Below are positions 31,252 through 40,322 of a stretch of DNA of 51,170 nt, in pieces. The position numbers and the translations under genes are program-made. Numbering within the stretch: position 1 is the first letter of the stretch; each line of letters begins with the position of its first letter. Below the pieces are notes generated by a model. That model was not told the origin of the DNA. It worked only from the letters and a program-made list of their open reading frames with translations, and did not search any database. The DNA is taken from NCBI GenBank assembly GCA_016283175.1, contig JAEEMK010000091.1, forward strand, positions 1 to 51,170. Direction: 5' to 3'. The stretch is from Bacteroidales bacterium (lineage in GTDB: Bacteria > Bacteroidota > Bacteroidia > Bacteroidales > P3).

Positions 31252-32037
31252 ATGAATTTTTGGGGTCACGTCGAGGTACTGCGATGGGCTTTGATACGAT
31301 GCCTTGTCGTGGTGTTTGGTCTTGCCATTGCTGTGTTCTGTCTCAAGGACTTTGTCTTTGACAGAGTGATTTTGGCACCTGGCGATGCTGATTTTATCAC
31401 TTATCGCTTGATGTGCCGTTTGGGTGAGCTTACGGGCATCGAAAGTCTGTGTCCTCGGTTGGGGAATATCGATATGATAAACATTAACCTTGCCGCACAA
31501 CTGATGACACACCTCAGCGTTTCGTTCTACATTGCTGCCGTTATAGCGATGCCTTATATTATTATGGAGTTGTGGTTTTTTGTCAAGCCTGCACTCTACA
31601 GCAACGAACAACGTCCGGCGCGCTTTGCCATAGTGGCTTTCTTTTTCCAGTTTTTCCTTGGGCTGGCGTTGGCATACTTTATTATTTTCCCAGTCACTTT
31701 CAATTTTTTGGCCAACTATCAGGTCAGTGAACGAATAGTGAATCAAATTTCGCTAAGTTCATACATCGGCACCTTTTTAGGTTTGATGCTTGTTATGGGT
31801 ATTGTCTTTGAAATGCCTATTGTGGCTTATTTCTTTGCAAAAATTGGGGTTTTGACATCGTCGTTCCTGAAACGGTATCGTAAGGTGGCTTTTGTTGTTG
31901 TTTTGGTGTTGGCAGCATTCATAACTCCCTCGACTGATGTGTTCACAATGAGTATTGTAGCACTGCCGCTGTATTTGTTGTATGAATTCTCGCGCTACGT
32001 AGTTTGTCGTGTTGAAAGCAGGGTGGTAGTGGCTTAA
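31252..32037 (+). CDS. tatC: Sec-independent translocase subunit TatC
   Basis: A 261-residue six-helix protein, the receptor for twin-arginine signal peptides. The N-terminal HVEVLRWALIRCL corresponds to the conserved HLxELRxRL motif, with an R-W substitution pattern common in this phylum. FEMPIVAYFFAKIGVLTSSFLKRYRKVA and LAAFITPSTDVFTMSIVALPLYLLYE are the characteristic C-terminal TatC blocks. Its stop overlaps the convergent lptB stop (the TAA and TTA share bases 32034-32037), which leaves no room for an independent terminator. Confidence 0.93.
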   Translation: MNFWGHVEVLRWALIRCLVVVFGLAIAVFCLKDFVFDRVILAPGDADFITYRLMCRLGELTGIESLCPRLGNIDMININLAAQLMTHLSVSFYIAAVIAMPYIIMELWFFVKPALYSNEQRPARFAIVAFFFQFFLGLALAYFIIFPVTFNFLANYQVSERIVNQISLSSYIGTFLGLMLVMGIVFEMPIVAYFFAKIGVLTSSFLKRYRKVAFVVVLVLAAFITPSTDVFTMSIVALPLYLLYEFSRYVVCRVESRVVVA

Positions 32038-32783
32038 ATTGCCTGTGTCTGTTTCTTCCCGTTCCATACAAAGTCACGGCCTAGATATTTCTCGCGTACG
32101 TCAGGGTCGTTGGCCATAATTTCCGGATCGCCTTCGTGCAACACACTTCCTTCGTAAAGCAGGTAGGCATAGTCGGTGATACGCAGCGTCTCGTTGACAT
32201 TATGGTCGGTAATAAGAATGCCTATATTCTTGTATTTCAGATGTGCTACAATGTCTTGGATGTCCTGTACAGCTATGGGGTCGACGCCTGCGAAAGGTTC
32301 GTCGAGCAAAAGGAAGTTGGGGTTGGTTGCCAAGGCGCGGGCTATTTCGGTGCGTCTGCGTTCGCCGCCGCTAAGCTGTATGCCTTTGCTGTCCTTAATC
32401 TTACGCAGACCGAATTCATCAAGCAGGCTGTTCAGTTTGGCCTCTCGTTCTTCACGTGTCAAATTGGGTTGGAATTCAAGAACAGACATTATATTCTCGG
32501 ACACCGTCATATGGCGGAATACCGATGCTTCCTGAGCCAGATAGCCTACACCCATCTGGGCACGGCGATACATAGGCAAGTCGGTGATGTCTTTGTTGTC
32601 TATAAATACACGTCCTTCATTGGGCTTGATGATACCCACAATCATATAAAAGGTTGTTGTTTTGCCTGCACCATTAGGTCCTAAAAGTCCGACAATCTGT
32701 CCCTGTTTGACACTTACCGACACGCCTTTGACGACGGTGCGCTGTCTGTATTTTTTTTCGACTAATTCAGTTCTAAGTTCCAC
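32034..32783 (-). CDS. lptB: LPS export ABC transporter ATP-binding protein
   Basis: A 249-residue ABC ATPase. Walker A is GPNGAGKTT, the Q-loop region YLAQEASVFRHMTV, the signature LSGGERRRTEIARAL, and Walker B LLLDEPFAGVDPIAV; the switch histidine is in ITDHNV. The close match to LptB (FAGVDPIAVQDI) separates it from branched-chain amino acid ATPases. The start is GTG at 32783. It powers the LptFG permease in moving LPS from the inner membrane. It is transcribed divergently from recQ across a 323-base intergenic region that contains the recQ promoter but no gene. Confidence 0.93.
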   Translation of the reverse strand: MELRTELVEKKYRQRTVVKGVSVSVKQGQIVGLLGPNGAGKTTTFYMIVGIIKPNEGRVFIDNKDITDLPMYRRAQMGVGYLAQEASVFRHMTVSENIMSVLEFQPNLTREEREAKLNSLLDEFGLRKIKDSKGIQLSGGERRRTEIARALATNPNFLLLDEPFAGVDPIAVQDIQDIVAHLKYKNIGILITDHNVNETLRITDYAYLLYEGSVLHEGDPEIMANDPDVREKYLGRDFVWNGKKQTQAI

Positions 32784-33025
32784 TTTTGCAGATTTTGAAG
32801 GTTGGAAAAATCAAATATTTTGCCCTATATGAAGGTGTTATTGCTTATTTAGTATTGAACCATAAGAATATGCACCCTTCCTTTGGTCAAAAAAAGTGTT
32901 TCGACGGCTTTGACAAAAGCGCCACCTATGTTGTAGACCACCAGTCCGATGGCTTTTTTAATATTGTCAATTGTTTGATATATAATATTTTTAGTCTTTT
33001 CTATCACTCCTGATTCAAAAAATAT

Positions 33026-33056
33026 TTTGCAGTTTTTAAAAAATTACGTAACTTTG
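33026..33056 (+). promoter_or_regulatory. Consensus promoter of recQ
   Basis: TTTG (33026-33029), exactly 19 bases, and TAACTTTG (33049-33056) fully match TTTG-N19-TAnnTTTG. It lies 51 bases upstream of the ATG at 33107. The rest of 32784-33106 shows only AT-rich sequence and no gene. Confidence 0.85.
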
Positions 33057-33106
33057 TAAAACTATTATTACAACTATTAACGCTTCTTTTGCAAAAAAAG
33101 TATTTG

Positions 33107-35320
33107 ATGGCGAATATTGATTTGCGACAAAAACTAAAAGAGATTTTCGGCTTTGACAATTTCAAAGGCGACCAGGAGAAGATTATCCAAAGTCTACTTG
33201 CTGGCAATGACACCTTCGTCATTATGCCGACAGGTGGCGGCAAATCGCTTTGCTACCAGTTGCCGGCAATGCTGCTTAAAGGTACGACCATAGTGGTATC
33301 TCCTCTTATAGCATTGATGAAAAACCAAGTCGATGCCGTACGCTATACATCTGGTCACGATGCTGTGGCTCACTTCCTCAATTCTTCACTCAACAAACAG
33401 CAAATCACTGAAGTTAAAGAAGACCTTCTGCGCGGTGGCACAAAGCTCTTGTATGTAGCCCCTGAAACACTTTCGAAAGAAGAGACCGTTGAATTCCTGA
33501 AACAGCTTGACATAAGTTTCTTTGCAATTGACGAAGCACACTGTATCTCGGAGTGGGGTCACGATTTCCGTCCCGAATACCGTCGTCTCCGCAACGCCAT
33601 CAACCAGATCAATGGCAAGGTGCCGTTGCTTACGCTTACGGCATCGGCTACGCCAAAAGTGCAGCAGGACATCATCAAGAATTTGCAGATGGAGAATGCG
33701 CAGCTTTTTGTCTCCAGTTTCAATCGTCCGAACCTTTATTATGAGGTGCGTCCGAAACCGGCAGAAACCCTTGCGTTGCATAAGGAAATTATCAAATTCA
33801 TAAAGGAAAACTCAGGCAAAAGCGGTATCATCTACTGCCTGACACGCAAAAGGGTAGAGACACTCGCCGAACTGCTGGTAATCAATGGCATCAAGGCGTT
33901 GCCGTACCACGCGGGTTTGGATGCCAAAACACGTGCAGAGAATCAGGACAAATTCCTTATGGAAGAGGTCGATGTCATAGTGGCCACCATCGCTTTTGGT
34001 ATGGGTATTGACAAGCCCGACGTTCGTTTCGTTATACATTACGACATACCCAAAAGTCTTGAAGGATATTATCAAGAGACAGGTCGTGCCGGTCGCGACG
34101 GCGGTGAGGGCAAATGCATTGCTTTCTATTCGGAACACGATATCGAGCGATTATACAAATTCTTCACTGACAAGAATATCACAGAACAGGAAATGGCGCG
34201 CCAGTTGGTGCAGGAGATTGTATCCTATGCCGAGAGTTCTATGTGTCGCAGAATGAATATCCTTCGCTATTTTGGCGAGGAATATAACCAGGAAAACTGT
34301 GGCAATTGCGACAACTGTCTGCATCCCAAGCCGCGTGTGGAAACCAAAGAGGAGATGGTCTATGTGCTTGAAACCATCATCGCTATGAAGCAAGCTTTCA
34401 AGGCACAGGAAATAGTGGATGTCATTATGGGGCGTTCCAATGCACACACCCGCATCTACAAGCATCATCTGCTCGAACAGTTCGGCAAGGGTACAGACCG
34501 TGACGAGCTATACTGGAAAGCCGTTATACGTCAGGCCGTCATTGAGAAACTTCTCGTCAAGGAGATTGAATTGTTCGGCGTTTTGAAGCTTACGCCGCAG
34601 GGATACAAGTATATAAAGAATCCCTATACGTTGATGGTTCCTTGCGACCACGACTATGCCAATACGGGCAATGGCGACGACGATGACGAAGAACTTGCTG
34701 CTGGCGGTGGAGGATCCGCAGCTGGCGACGAAACGCTTTATATTCAGCTCAAAGGGCTGCTCCGTTCCATAGCCCAAAAGGAGAATCTTGCACCATATGT
34801 CATCTTTGAAGACCGATCGCTGAAAGATATGACAATACAGTATCCTTGTACAATTGAGGAACTTAGCCGCTGTACTGGTGTGGGAATCGCAAAGGCACAG
34901 CGCAATGGACAGCCATTTGTCGATTTAATAAAAAAGTATGTAGAGGATAATGAAATTGAGCGTCCGCAAGACATTGTTGTTCGTTCCGCTGTCAACAAGT
35001 CGGGACTCAAGGTGTACATAATCAAAGCTATTGACCGTCAGATGCCTCTCGAGGACATTGCACAAGGGAAAGGCATTTCGATGAGCGATTTGATTACGGA
35101 GATGGAACACATCCTGTCGTCAGGAACAAAACTTAACATCGACTACTATATTGACGCTAACATTGAACAGGAACATCAAGACGTGCTGATGGATTACTGG
35201 CACGATGCTGAAAGCGATTCGCTCGAAGACGCTTACAGCGAGTTCGAGGACGACCCAGACTATACCGAAGAAGAAATCCGCCTTATGCGCATCCGCTTCC
35301 TAGCCACAGAAGGTTTTTAA
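33107..35320 (+). CDS. recQ: ATP-dependent DNA helicase RecQ
   Basis: A 737-residue superfamily-2 helicase. The order of motifs is complete: Walker A MPTGGGKSLCYQLPA, DEAH box (DEAHCISEWGHDFRP), TLTASATP, and the arginine-finger region YQETGRAGRDG. The RecQ zinc cysteines follow (CRRMNILRYFGE, then CGNCDNC), then a winged helix and, after an acidic and glycine-rich linker (about 525-550), an HRDC domain. A C-terminal extension of about 120 residues is usual in Bacteroidota RecQ. The ATG at 33107 is chosen over an upstream TTG (33089) because of promoter spacing and family fit. Confidence 0.95.
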   Translation: MANIDLRQKLKEIFGFDNFKGDQEKIIQSLLAGNDTFVIMPTGGGKSLCYQLPAMLLKGTTIVVSPLIALMKNQVDAVRYTSGHDAVAHFLNSSLNKQQITEVKEDLLRGGTKLLYVAPETLSKEETVEFLKQLDISFFAIDEAHCISEWGHDFRPEYRRLRNAINQINGKVPLLTLTASATPKVQQDIIKNLQMENAQLFVSSFNRPNLYYEVRPKPAETLALHKEIIKFIKENSGKSGIIYCLTRKRVETLAELLVINGIKALPYHAGLDAKTRAENQDKFLMEEVDVIVATIAFGMGIDKPDVRFVIHYDIPKSLEGYYQETGRAGRDGGEGKCIAFYSEHDIERLYKFFTDKNITEQEMARQLVQEIVSYAESSMCRRMNILRYFGEEYNQENCGNCDNCLHPKPRVETKEEMVYVLETIIAMKQAFKAQEIVDVIMGRSNAHTRIYKHHLLEQFGKGTDRDELYWKAVIRQAVIEKLLVKEIELFGVLKLTPQGYKYIKNPYTLMVPCDHDYANTGNGDDDDEELAAGGGGSAAGDETLYIQLKGLLRSIAQKENLAPYVIFEDRSLKDMTIQYPCTIEELSRCTGVGIAKAQRNGQPFVDLIKKYVEDNEIERPQDIVVRSAVNKSGLKVYIIKAIDRQMPLEDIAQGKGISMSDLITEMEHILSSGTKLNIDYYIDANIEQEHQDVLMDYWHDAESDSLEDAYSEFEDDPDYTEEEIRLMRIRFLATEGF

Positions 35321-35358
35321 CATCAATATATTTTTAGTCATTAATAAACAAAACAATT

Positions 35359-36186
35359 ATGCGCGTATTAATTGCAAAAAACTACGACGAGATGTCTGTA
35401 GCGGCAGCTAACTATGTTGCCAAAAAAATCAACGACTTCAAGCCCACTGCCGACCGTCCTTTCGTGCTGGGCTGCCCCACAGGAAGTTCACCGCTGGGTC
35501 TCTATCAGCATCTTATCAAGCTGAACAAGAAGGGCCTCATCAGTTTCCAGAATGTGGTGACATTCAATATGGACGAATATGTGGGACTGCCTGTAGAGCA
35601 TCCTGAAAGCTACCACAGCTTTATGTGGAACAATTTCTTCAACCACATTGACATTAAGAAGGAAAATGTCCATATCCTCGATGGCAATGCTCCCGACCTG
35701 ATGGCCGAATGTGAACACTATGAAGAGATGATTGCCGCAGCTGGCGGAATTGACCTGTTTATGGGCGGTGTGGGTCCCGACGGTCATATTGCTTTCAACG
35801 AGCCTGGTAGCAGCCTTTCCAGCCGTACCCGTATCAAAACTTTGACCACCGACACCATTCAGGCCAACTGCCGTTTCTTCGACAACGACGTTACCAAGGT
35901 GCCCAAGCAGGCTCTCACCGTTGGTGTCGGCACTGTGATGGATGCCCGCGAGGTACTCATCCTCTGCAATGGCCCCAAGAAAGCGCGTGCCCTGCACCAT
36001 ATGATTGAAAACGGTGTCAACCATATGTGGACATCGTCGATGCTGCAGATGCACCAGCACGGCACCGTCTTCTGCGACGAAGAGGCTACCGTAGAGTTGA
36101 AAATGAGCACTTACGAGTATTTCAAGGACAAACAGACCATAGAGAAAACCCTTGAACGTTTCTGTGCATACTACGACTGCAAATAG
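35359..36186 (+). CDS. nagB: Glucosamine-6-phosphate deaminase
   Basis: A 275-residue isomerase-deaminase that converts glucosamine 6-phosphate to fructose 6-phosphate and ammonia. Conserved blocks include [22 protein letters not shown] with the catalytic aspartate, [19 protein letters not shown] with the ring-opening histidine, and [15 protein letters not shown]. The length is that of the short, stand-alone NagB form (the longer fused form of some Bacteroides has an extra domain). A strong terminator follows. Confidence 0.95.
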   Translation: MRVLIAKNYDEMSVAAANYVAKKINDFKPTADRPFVLGCPTGSSPLGLYQHLIKLNKKGLISFQNVVTFNMDEYVGLPVEHPESYHSFMWNNFFNHIDIKKENVHILDGNAPDLMAECEHYEEMIAAAGGIDLFMGGVGPDGHIAFNEPGSSLSSRTRIKTLTTDTIQANCRFFDNDVTKVPKQALTVGVGTVMDAREVLILCNGPKKARALHHMIENGVNHMWTSSMLQMHQHGTVFCDEEATVELKMSTYEYFKDKQTIEKTLERFCAYYDCK

Positions 36187-36205
36187 TTGACCGGTAACAC
36201 CGTCT

Positions 36206-36250
36206 GATTAGTGAGCCGCAGCGCACACTGCCGGCTCACTAATCGTTTTT
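36206..36250 (+). terminator. Intrinsic terminator after nagB
   Basis: A perfect 13-bp stem (36206-36218 with 36232-36244; GATTAGTGAGCCG) encloses a 13-base loop and is followed by GTTTTT. It lies 19 bases after the nagB stop. Confidence 0.85.
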
Positions 36251-36280
36251 AATATATGTCTTTTATCATCTTTACAAACA

Positions 36281-38089
36281 ATGGATTATAGAAATCTTAC
36301 CACCGAAGAGATTGCTGCCCTCAAAGCACAGGGCAACCGCGCCGAAGACTGGAACAAAATCCTTGTCGGCCAAACCTTTGACCCCGCCTGCATCTATGGC
36401 AGCTGCTTCGGCGGACACGTATATCTCGGTGCTGTCGCCGACGGCACCGTCAAGGACGGCGACCTCGCCCTGCCCGAAGGCATCACCGCCAGCACACTGC
36501 GCGACTGCTGCATAGGCGACCATTGCGCCATCCATAATGTTAAAATGCTTTCGGGCTACAGCATCGGCAACAACTGCCTGCTGTTCAACATTGATGAAAT
36601 GACTGCCTCCATCGGCGACGATGCCAAATATGCCTGGCTCGAGCCGATGAACGAGAATGGCGGACGCCGCATAATGCCTTTCAGCGGTATGACCATCGGC
36701 GACGCCTATATGTGGGCGCGCTTCCGTGGACAGGCCAAATTCGTCGAACGCCTTGAAACATTGACTCGCAACGAATTGAAGACCCTCAAAGGTGGTTACG
36801 GCCGTGTCGGCGACCACTGCGTCATCAAGAATACCAAGCTTATCCACAACGTTGCCGTCAACAGCAGCGCCGAGGACCGCAGCCGTGTCGAGGAATGCAT
36901 AGCCTTGACCGACGGCGTAATAGGCTTTGGCTGCAAGCTGGAGTTCGGCATCATTGCGCAGCGTTTCCTGCTCGGTGAGCACGTCACCCTCGAATTTGGC
37001 CTGCGTCTCAACGATACCGTTGTGGGTGACAACTCCACGCTGGCACGCTGCGAGGTTGGCAACAGCATCATCTTCCCTGCCCACGAGCAGCACCATAACA
37101 ACTCGTTCCTCATCGCCGCACTCGTGATGGGACAGAGCAACGTTGCCGCAGGCGGCACGTTGGGCAGCAACCACAACAGCCGCACCGCCGACAACGAAAT
37201 CAGCGCCGGACGCGGCTTCTGGCCGGGACTCTGCGTAAGCCTCAAGCACAGCAGCCGCTTCGCCAGCTACTGCCTGCTCGCCAAGGCCAACTACCCCTCC
37301 GAACTCAACGTCACGCTGCCTTTTGCGCTGGTCAATAACAACGCCTCCAAGAACTGTCTCGAGGTAATGCCGGCCTACTGGTGGATGTACAATATGTACG
37401 CTATGGACCGTAACAGCCGCAAGTTTGCCGCTCGCGACAAACGTCTCTATAAGGCGCAGCACGTAGAGTTCGACAACCTGGCTCCCGACACCGCCGAGGA
37501 AATCATCATCGGCCGCGACCTGCTGCACATCTGGGCCGAGGAGGCCAACCGCGAGGGTCGCACCGAAATCCTTGCCCACGGCATCGAGAAAGGCAAGCGC
37601 AAGACCGTTATCCTCAAGGCCGGCGAAGGCTACAAGGCCTACTACGATATGCTGGTGCACTACGCTATGAAGACCCTCGAGCCCATCTTTGGCGACAAGC
37701 TGCCCGACGCTTCACTCGGCGACGGCGAGCGCATTACGCGTTGGGTCAACATAGGCGGTCAGTTGGTGGCTGAAAACGATATCAACCAGCTTATTGCCGA
37801 CATCGAGAACGGTACCCTCGACAGCTGGGATGCCGTCCACAAACGCTTCGACGCACTGTGGGAGGCCTATCCCGAGCAAAAGCAGCGTCACTGCTATCAG
37901 GTGCTCTGCCACCTGTCGCAGAAACAGCACCTTGATGCCGAGGAGTGGGCCACGTACCGCGCACATTACCAGCGCATACAGCAATACATCGCCGACCAGA
38001 AAGTCATATCGCGCAAGAAGGACGACACCAACGAGTTCCGTCGCGCCACCTACTGGAACGATGCCGAAATGAACGCAGTACTTGGATGA
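36281..38089 (+). CDS. DUF4954 family protein (left-handed beta-helix)
   Basis: A 602-residue protein of the Bacteroidota-centred DUF4954 family. The opening MDYRNLTTEEIAALKAQGN is typical. The middle is a run of hexapeptide-like turns (for example IGDHCAIHNVKM, VGDHCVIKNTKL, VGDNSTLARCEV, SNHNSRTADNE) that form a left-handed beta-helix as in sugar-nucleotide acyl- and nucleotidyltransferases. The last third is helical and charged. The enzyme activity, if any, is unknown; related folds act on sugar nucleotides, and nagB is just upstream. It has unusually long GC-rich codon usage relative to the later AT-rich genes. Confidence 0.87.
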   Translation: MDYRNLTTEEIAALKAQGNRAEDWNKILVGQTFDPACIYGSCFGGHVYLGAVADGTVKDGDLALPEGITASTLRDCCIGDHCAIHNVKMLSGYSIGNNCLLFNIDEMTASIGDDAKYAWLEPMNENGGRRIMPFSGMTIGDAYMWARFRGQAKFVERLETLTRNELKTLKGGYGRVGDHCVIKNTKLIHNVAVNSSAEDRSRVEECIALTDGVIGFGCKLEFGIIAQRFLLGEHVTLEFGLRLNDTVVGDNSTLARCEVGNSIIFPAHEQHHNNSFLIAALVMGQSNVAAGGTLGSNHNSRTADNEISAGRGFWPGLCVSLKHSSRFASYCLLAKANYPSELNVTLPFALVNNNASKNCLEVMPAYWWMYNMYAMDRNSRKFAARDKRLYKAQHVEFDNLAPDTAEEIIIGRDLLHIWAEEANREGRTEILAHGIEKGKRKTVILKAGEGYKAYYDMLVHYAMKTLEPIFGDKLPDASLGDGERITRWVNIGGQLVAENDINQLIADIENGTLDSWDAVHKRFDALWEAYPEQKQRHCYQVLCHLSQKQHLDAEEWATYRAHYQRIQQYIADQKVISRKKDDTNEFRRATYWNDAEMNAVLG

Positions 38090-38127
38090 TTATTAGGAGT
38101 AAAAATAAAACTAAAAACTTAATCATA

Positions 38128-38535
38128 ATGTCCAAAAAAACACTCACAACTCTACTATGTGCCGTCGCCATCTGCGGAGCCGTTATGCTCATCAGCTGCG
38201 CCACCAGCGACGGTATTATGACCAAGAAAAAAGGTGTCTACACTGTCGACACCACGACCTTGTCGCAGGACGTCAAAGGCTACATAGGCCCCACACCGCT
38301 GCTGATAACAATCACCAATGACAAGATTGTCAGCGTCGAAGCCCTCGAAAACAGTGAGACGCCCAAGTTCTTCAAACGTATGACCGATGGCGGTATGCTG
38401 CATCGCTGGGACGGTATGACTGTCGACGACGCCCTCGGCGCCAAGGTTGACGCCGTTGCAGGAGCCACATTCTCCTCCAATGCCGTCATCGAGAACGTCC
38501 GTCTTGGCCTCACATACTACAAAGAGCACAAATAA
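38128..38535 (+). CDS. FMN-binding-domain lipoprotein
   Basis: A 135-residue exported protein with a lipobox (LISC, lipidated Cys24). The mature part is a single FMN-bind domain, and DAVAGAT (108-114) fits the ApbE flavinylation motif, in which the threonine (Thr114) is covalently linked to FMN. Such small proteins, related to RnfG and NqrC, pass electrons outside the inner membrane. An ApbE gene is not in the window. The start is ATG 38128; upstream extension in the same frame overlaps the DUF4954 gene and is not used. The next gene is a rubredoxin remnant, another electron carrier. Confidence 0.85.
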   Translation: MSKKTLTTLLCAVAICGAVMLISCATSDGIMTKKKGVYTVDTTTLSQDVKGYIGPTPLLITITNDKIVSVEALENSETPKFFKRMTDGGMLHRWDGMTVDDALGAKVDAVAGATFSSNAVIENVRLGLTYYKEHK

Positions 38536-38600
38536 TCCATTTATAAGAGTTCAACAATCTTTAACCGTTAAACTTTAAACTTTATTAAAATCAAACGCTT

Positions 38601-38654
38601 ATGAAGAAAATGGTTTGCGACCTCTGTGGCTGGGAGTACGACCCCGCCGTATGA
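38601..38654 (+). pseudogene. 5' remnant of a rubredoxin gene, cut by an Rhs fragment
   Basis: ATG at 38601 opens 17 codons, MKKMVCDLCGWEYDPAV, then a TGA at 38652. This is the N-terminal knuckle of rubredoxin (first CxxC, then YDPAVG). The second CxxC half is missing. At this point the sequence continues in another frame as the core region of an Rhs protein, so the gene is broken at, or just before, TACGACCCCGCCGTA. No rubredoxin 3' half was found in the window. Confidence 0.7.
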
Positions 38655-38950
38655 GTGCTTCCGACTGGACCGCAGGCCAGGACGGCACCTCATTCTCTTT
38701 CCGTCGTGGATTCACTGGCCACGAGCACTACGACCGCTTCCGCATCATCAATATGAATGCCCGCCTATACGACCCCGTCATAGGACGTTTCTTCAGCCCC
38801 GACCCACAGGTGCAGAACCCCTTCTCCACCCAAGGCCTTAACCGCTACACCTACTGCGGAAACAACCCGGTGATGTATATCGACGAGAACGGAGAGATTG
38901 CATGGCTGATACCGGTTATAGGTGCGGTAGTTGGCGGCACCTTAATCTAA
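38615..38950 (+). pseudogene. Rhs repeat-associated core fragment, frameshifted
   Basis: In the frame starting at 38615 (usable ATG 38651) the protein has the end of an Rhs core: RGFTGHEHYDRFRIINMNARLYDPVIGRF, followed by FSPDPQVQNPF and LNRYTYCGNNPVMYIDENGE. The N-terminal shell-forming repeats are absent, so this is only the last part of the delivery module. It runs into WLIPVIGAVVGGTLI and a stop at 38950. The natural continuation, NLITKAVQGKI, lies in the frame of the next feature, which suggests loss of one base (probably a T in the CTTAAT stretch) at about 38943-38946. GC content is like the host genes up to this point and drops after it. Confidence 0.75.
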
Positions 38951-39663
38951 TAACAAAAGCCGTTCAAGGTAAAATAAATAGGTTTGAGAATGCTCTTGCT
39001 GCATTTGGGATAGGTGCACTGGCTGGTGCTGCAGCTTCTTGGACAGGAGCAGCATCCCTTGCCGCAGTGGGTTCCAGTTTGGGTGCAGGAGGGTTTTTAG
39101 GCGGCTTCGCCTCTGGAGTGGCAAGCTCTTTTGTCTCAACGACTATGCTGTCTGTCGGCAACGCCACATATTTTGGCGACCCTATGCCAACAACGGGACA
39201 ATTTTTGGGTTCTTTAGCAATAGGGGGTGTTATGAGCGGTGGTGCTAACGGTTTGACAGCTCTTGCAAACAATAGAACTTTTTGGACAGGAACACCTCAA
39301 ACAACAACATTTACATATCCTGAAATACAACAAATCATCAAGACCCCCAATCAGTTGGGCAAGGAAGGTGAAAAAGCCGCAAACATCCAAGCGCCAAAAG
39401 AAAGGATAGAATCTCTGACTGGTACAGCAAAATACAGAATTCCAGACGGGATTGAGCACGAGGCACATATTTTATATGAAGTGAAGAATGTGTCATATCA
39501 AGGATATACTTATCAGATTAAGGATTATGTCTTATATTGCCAAACTTATGGCTATAAGTTTATTCTTGTTGTAAGAGAAACGTCAACAACTTTATCCACA
39601 CCATTACAAGAAGTTTTAAAAGTAATTCCAAGTGAGGTAAAATATATTTTACCAGACCTATAA
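38902..39663 (+). CDS. Rhs C-terminal toxin, Tox-REase-7-like nuclease (frame-shifted from its core)
   Basis: This 253-residue reading frame continues the Rhs protein. A glycine- and alanine-rich linker (INRFENALAAFGIGALAGAAASW and following) is the usual segment between Rhs core and toxin. The C-terminal domain (about residues 155-250) matches, from memory, Tox-REase-7: QLGKEGEKAA, then LTGTAKYRIPDG with the catalytic aspartate, then LYEVKNV with the E-x-K pair of a PD-(D/E)xK nuclease, then a Q/Y/D-rich helix. The ATG at 38902 lies in the overlap with the core frame and could allow independent translation, but without the core the toxin would lack its carrier. The gene may be an orphan toxin cassette. 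Confidence 0.7.
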   Translation: MADTGYRCGSWRHLNLITKAVQGKINRFENALAAFGIGALAGAAASWTGAASLAAVGSSLGAGGFLGGFASGVASSFVSTTMLSVGNATYFGDPMPTTGQFLGSLAIGGVMSGGANGLTALANNRTFWTGTPQTTTFTYPEIQQIIKTPNQLGKEGEKAANIQAPKERIESLTGTAKYRIPDGIEHEAHILYEVKNVSYQGYTYQIKDYVLYCQTYGYKFILVVRETSTTLSTPLQEVLKVIPSEVKYILPDL

Positions 39664-39672
39664 AATAATAAT

Positions 39673-40251
39673 ATGGCAAAACGCTGGTTTGAAAATGATT
39701 ATTGGAACGCTGAGATTGAAAATCTTTTTTTTACAAAAATTTCTCGTGCGAGAAAAGAGATGGCATCGCAGTATCTAAGAATACAATCAATAAAACTACT
39801 AAGAAAAACAGAATTGGAATCTCGCAAGGCAGCAATACGCTTAATGGAGAAACTTTTTTCCGAATATCAAGACCAATATATTGATATTTGTTTTTGTCAC
39901 AATGCCTTGGCAGAATATTACTACGAAAATTGTAATTATTTTGAATCGTATAGAAACTATAAGTATATTCGAGACTATAATATAGGTCATTCCCAGACTA
40001 TGTGTAATTATACAATAGCAGAAATCGGACTAATCAAAAACATTATCAAATTAAAAGATTTATCAAAATATAAGTATGCAAAAGAACTAATAATAGAGAT
40101 ATTTCCTAGTCTCAACAACAAATTCGTTTTTTTGAAACGTGAAAGAAAAGAATATTTAATAGTCTGCGAAAAAATTAACGAAGTACTAAAAGATAGCGAA
40201 ATTGAAAAAATCATCCAAACCATTGAATGCAGAAATGCTCTTATGGAATAG
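39673..40251 (+). CDS. Probable immunity protein for the nuclease toxin
   Basis: A 192-residue AT-rich gene starting nine bases after the toxin. The protein is all-helical, rich in Tyr, Lys and Ile, with TPR-like helix pairs (LAEYYYENCNYFESYRNYKYIRDY). It lacks a signal peptide, as expected for an immunity protein that neutralises a cytoplasmic nuclease. A second, damaged copy of the same family follows at 40319. Position directly after the toxin is the main evidence. The base composition differs strongly from the host genes. Confidence 0.65.
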   Translation: MAKRWFENDYWNAEIENLFFTKISRARKEMASQYLRIQSIKLLRKTELESRKAAIRLMEKLFSEYQDQYIDICFCHNALAEYYYENCNYFESYRNYKYIRDYNIGHSQTMCNYTIAEIGLIKNIIKLKDLSKYKYAKELIIEIFPSLNNKFVFLKRERKEYLIVCEKINEVLKDSEIEKIIQTIECRNALME

Positions 40252-40322
40252 TGGAATTCGTCCGTGGATTATCTAAAATGTTAGAAACTATTCCTCACGA
40301 AATAAAACCATTAGGATTATGA
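40251..40322 (+). pseudogene. Possible C-terminal remnant of another immunity gene
   Basis: A 23-codon open frame (VEFVRGLSKMLETI and so on) with no ATG runs from just after the previous stop to a TGA at 40320-40322 that overlaps the next start codon (ATGA). The overlap looks like ordinary translational coupling, so the stretch may be the tail of a lost gene left by cassette exchange. It is short and could be chance. Confidence 0.3.

Noticed and set aside
36272-37660. 462-codon minus-strand frame opposite DUF4954
   Set aside because: It mirrors the GC-rich codon pattern of the real gene, and the translation has no motif.
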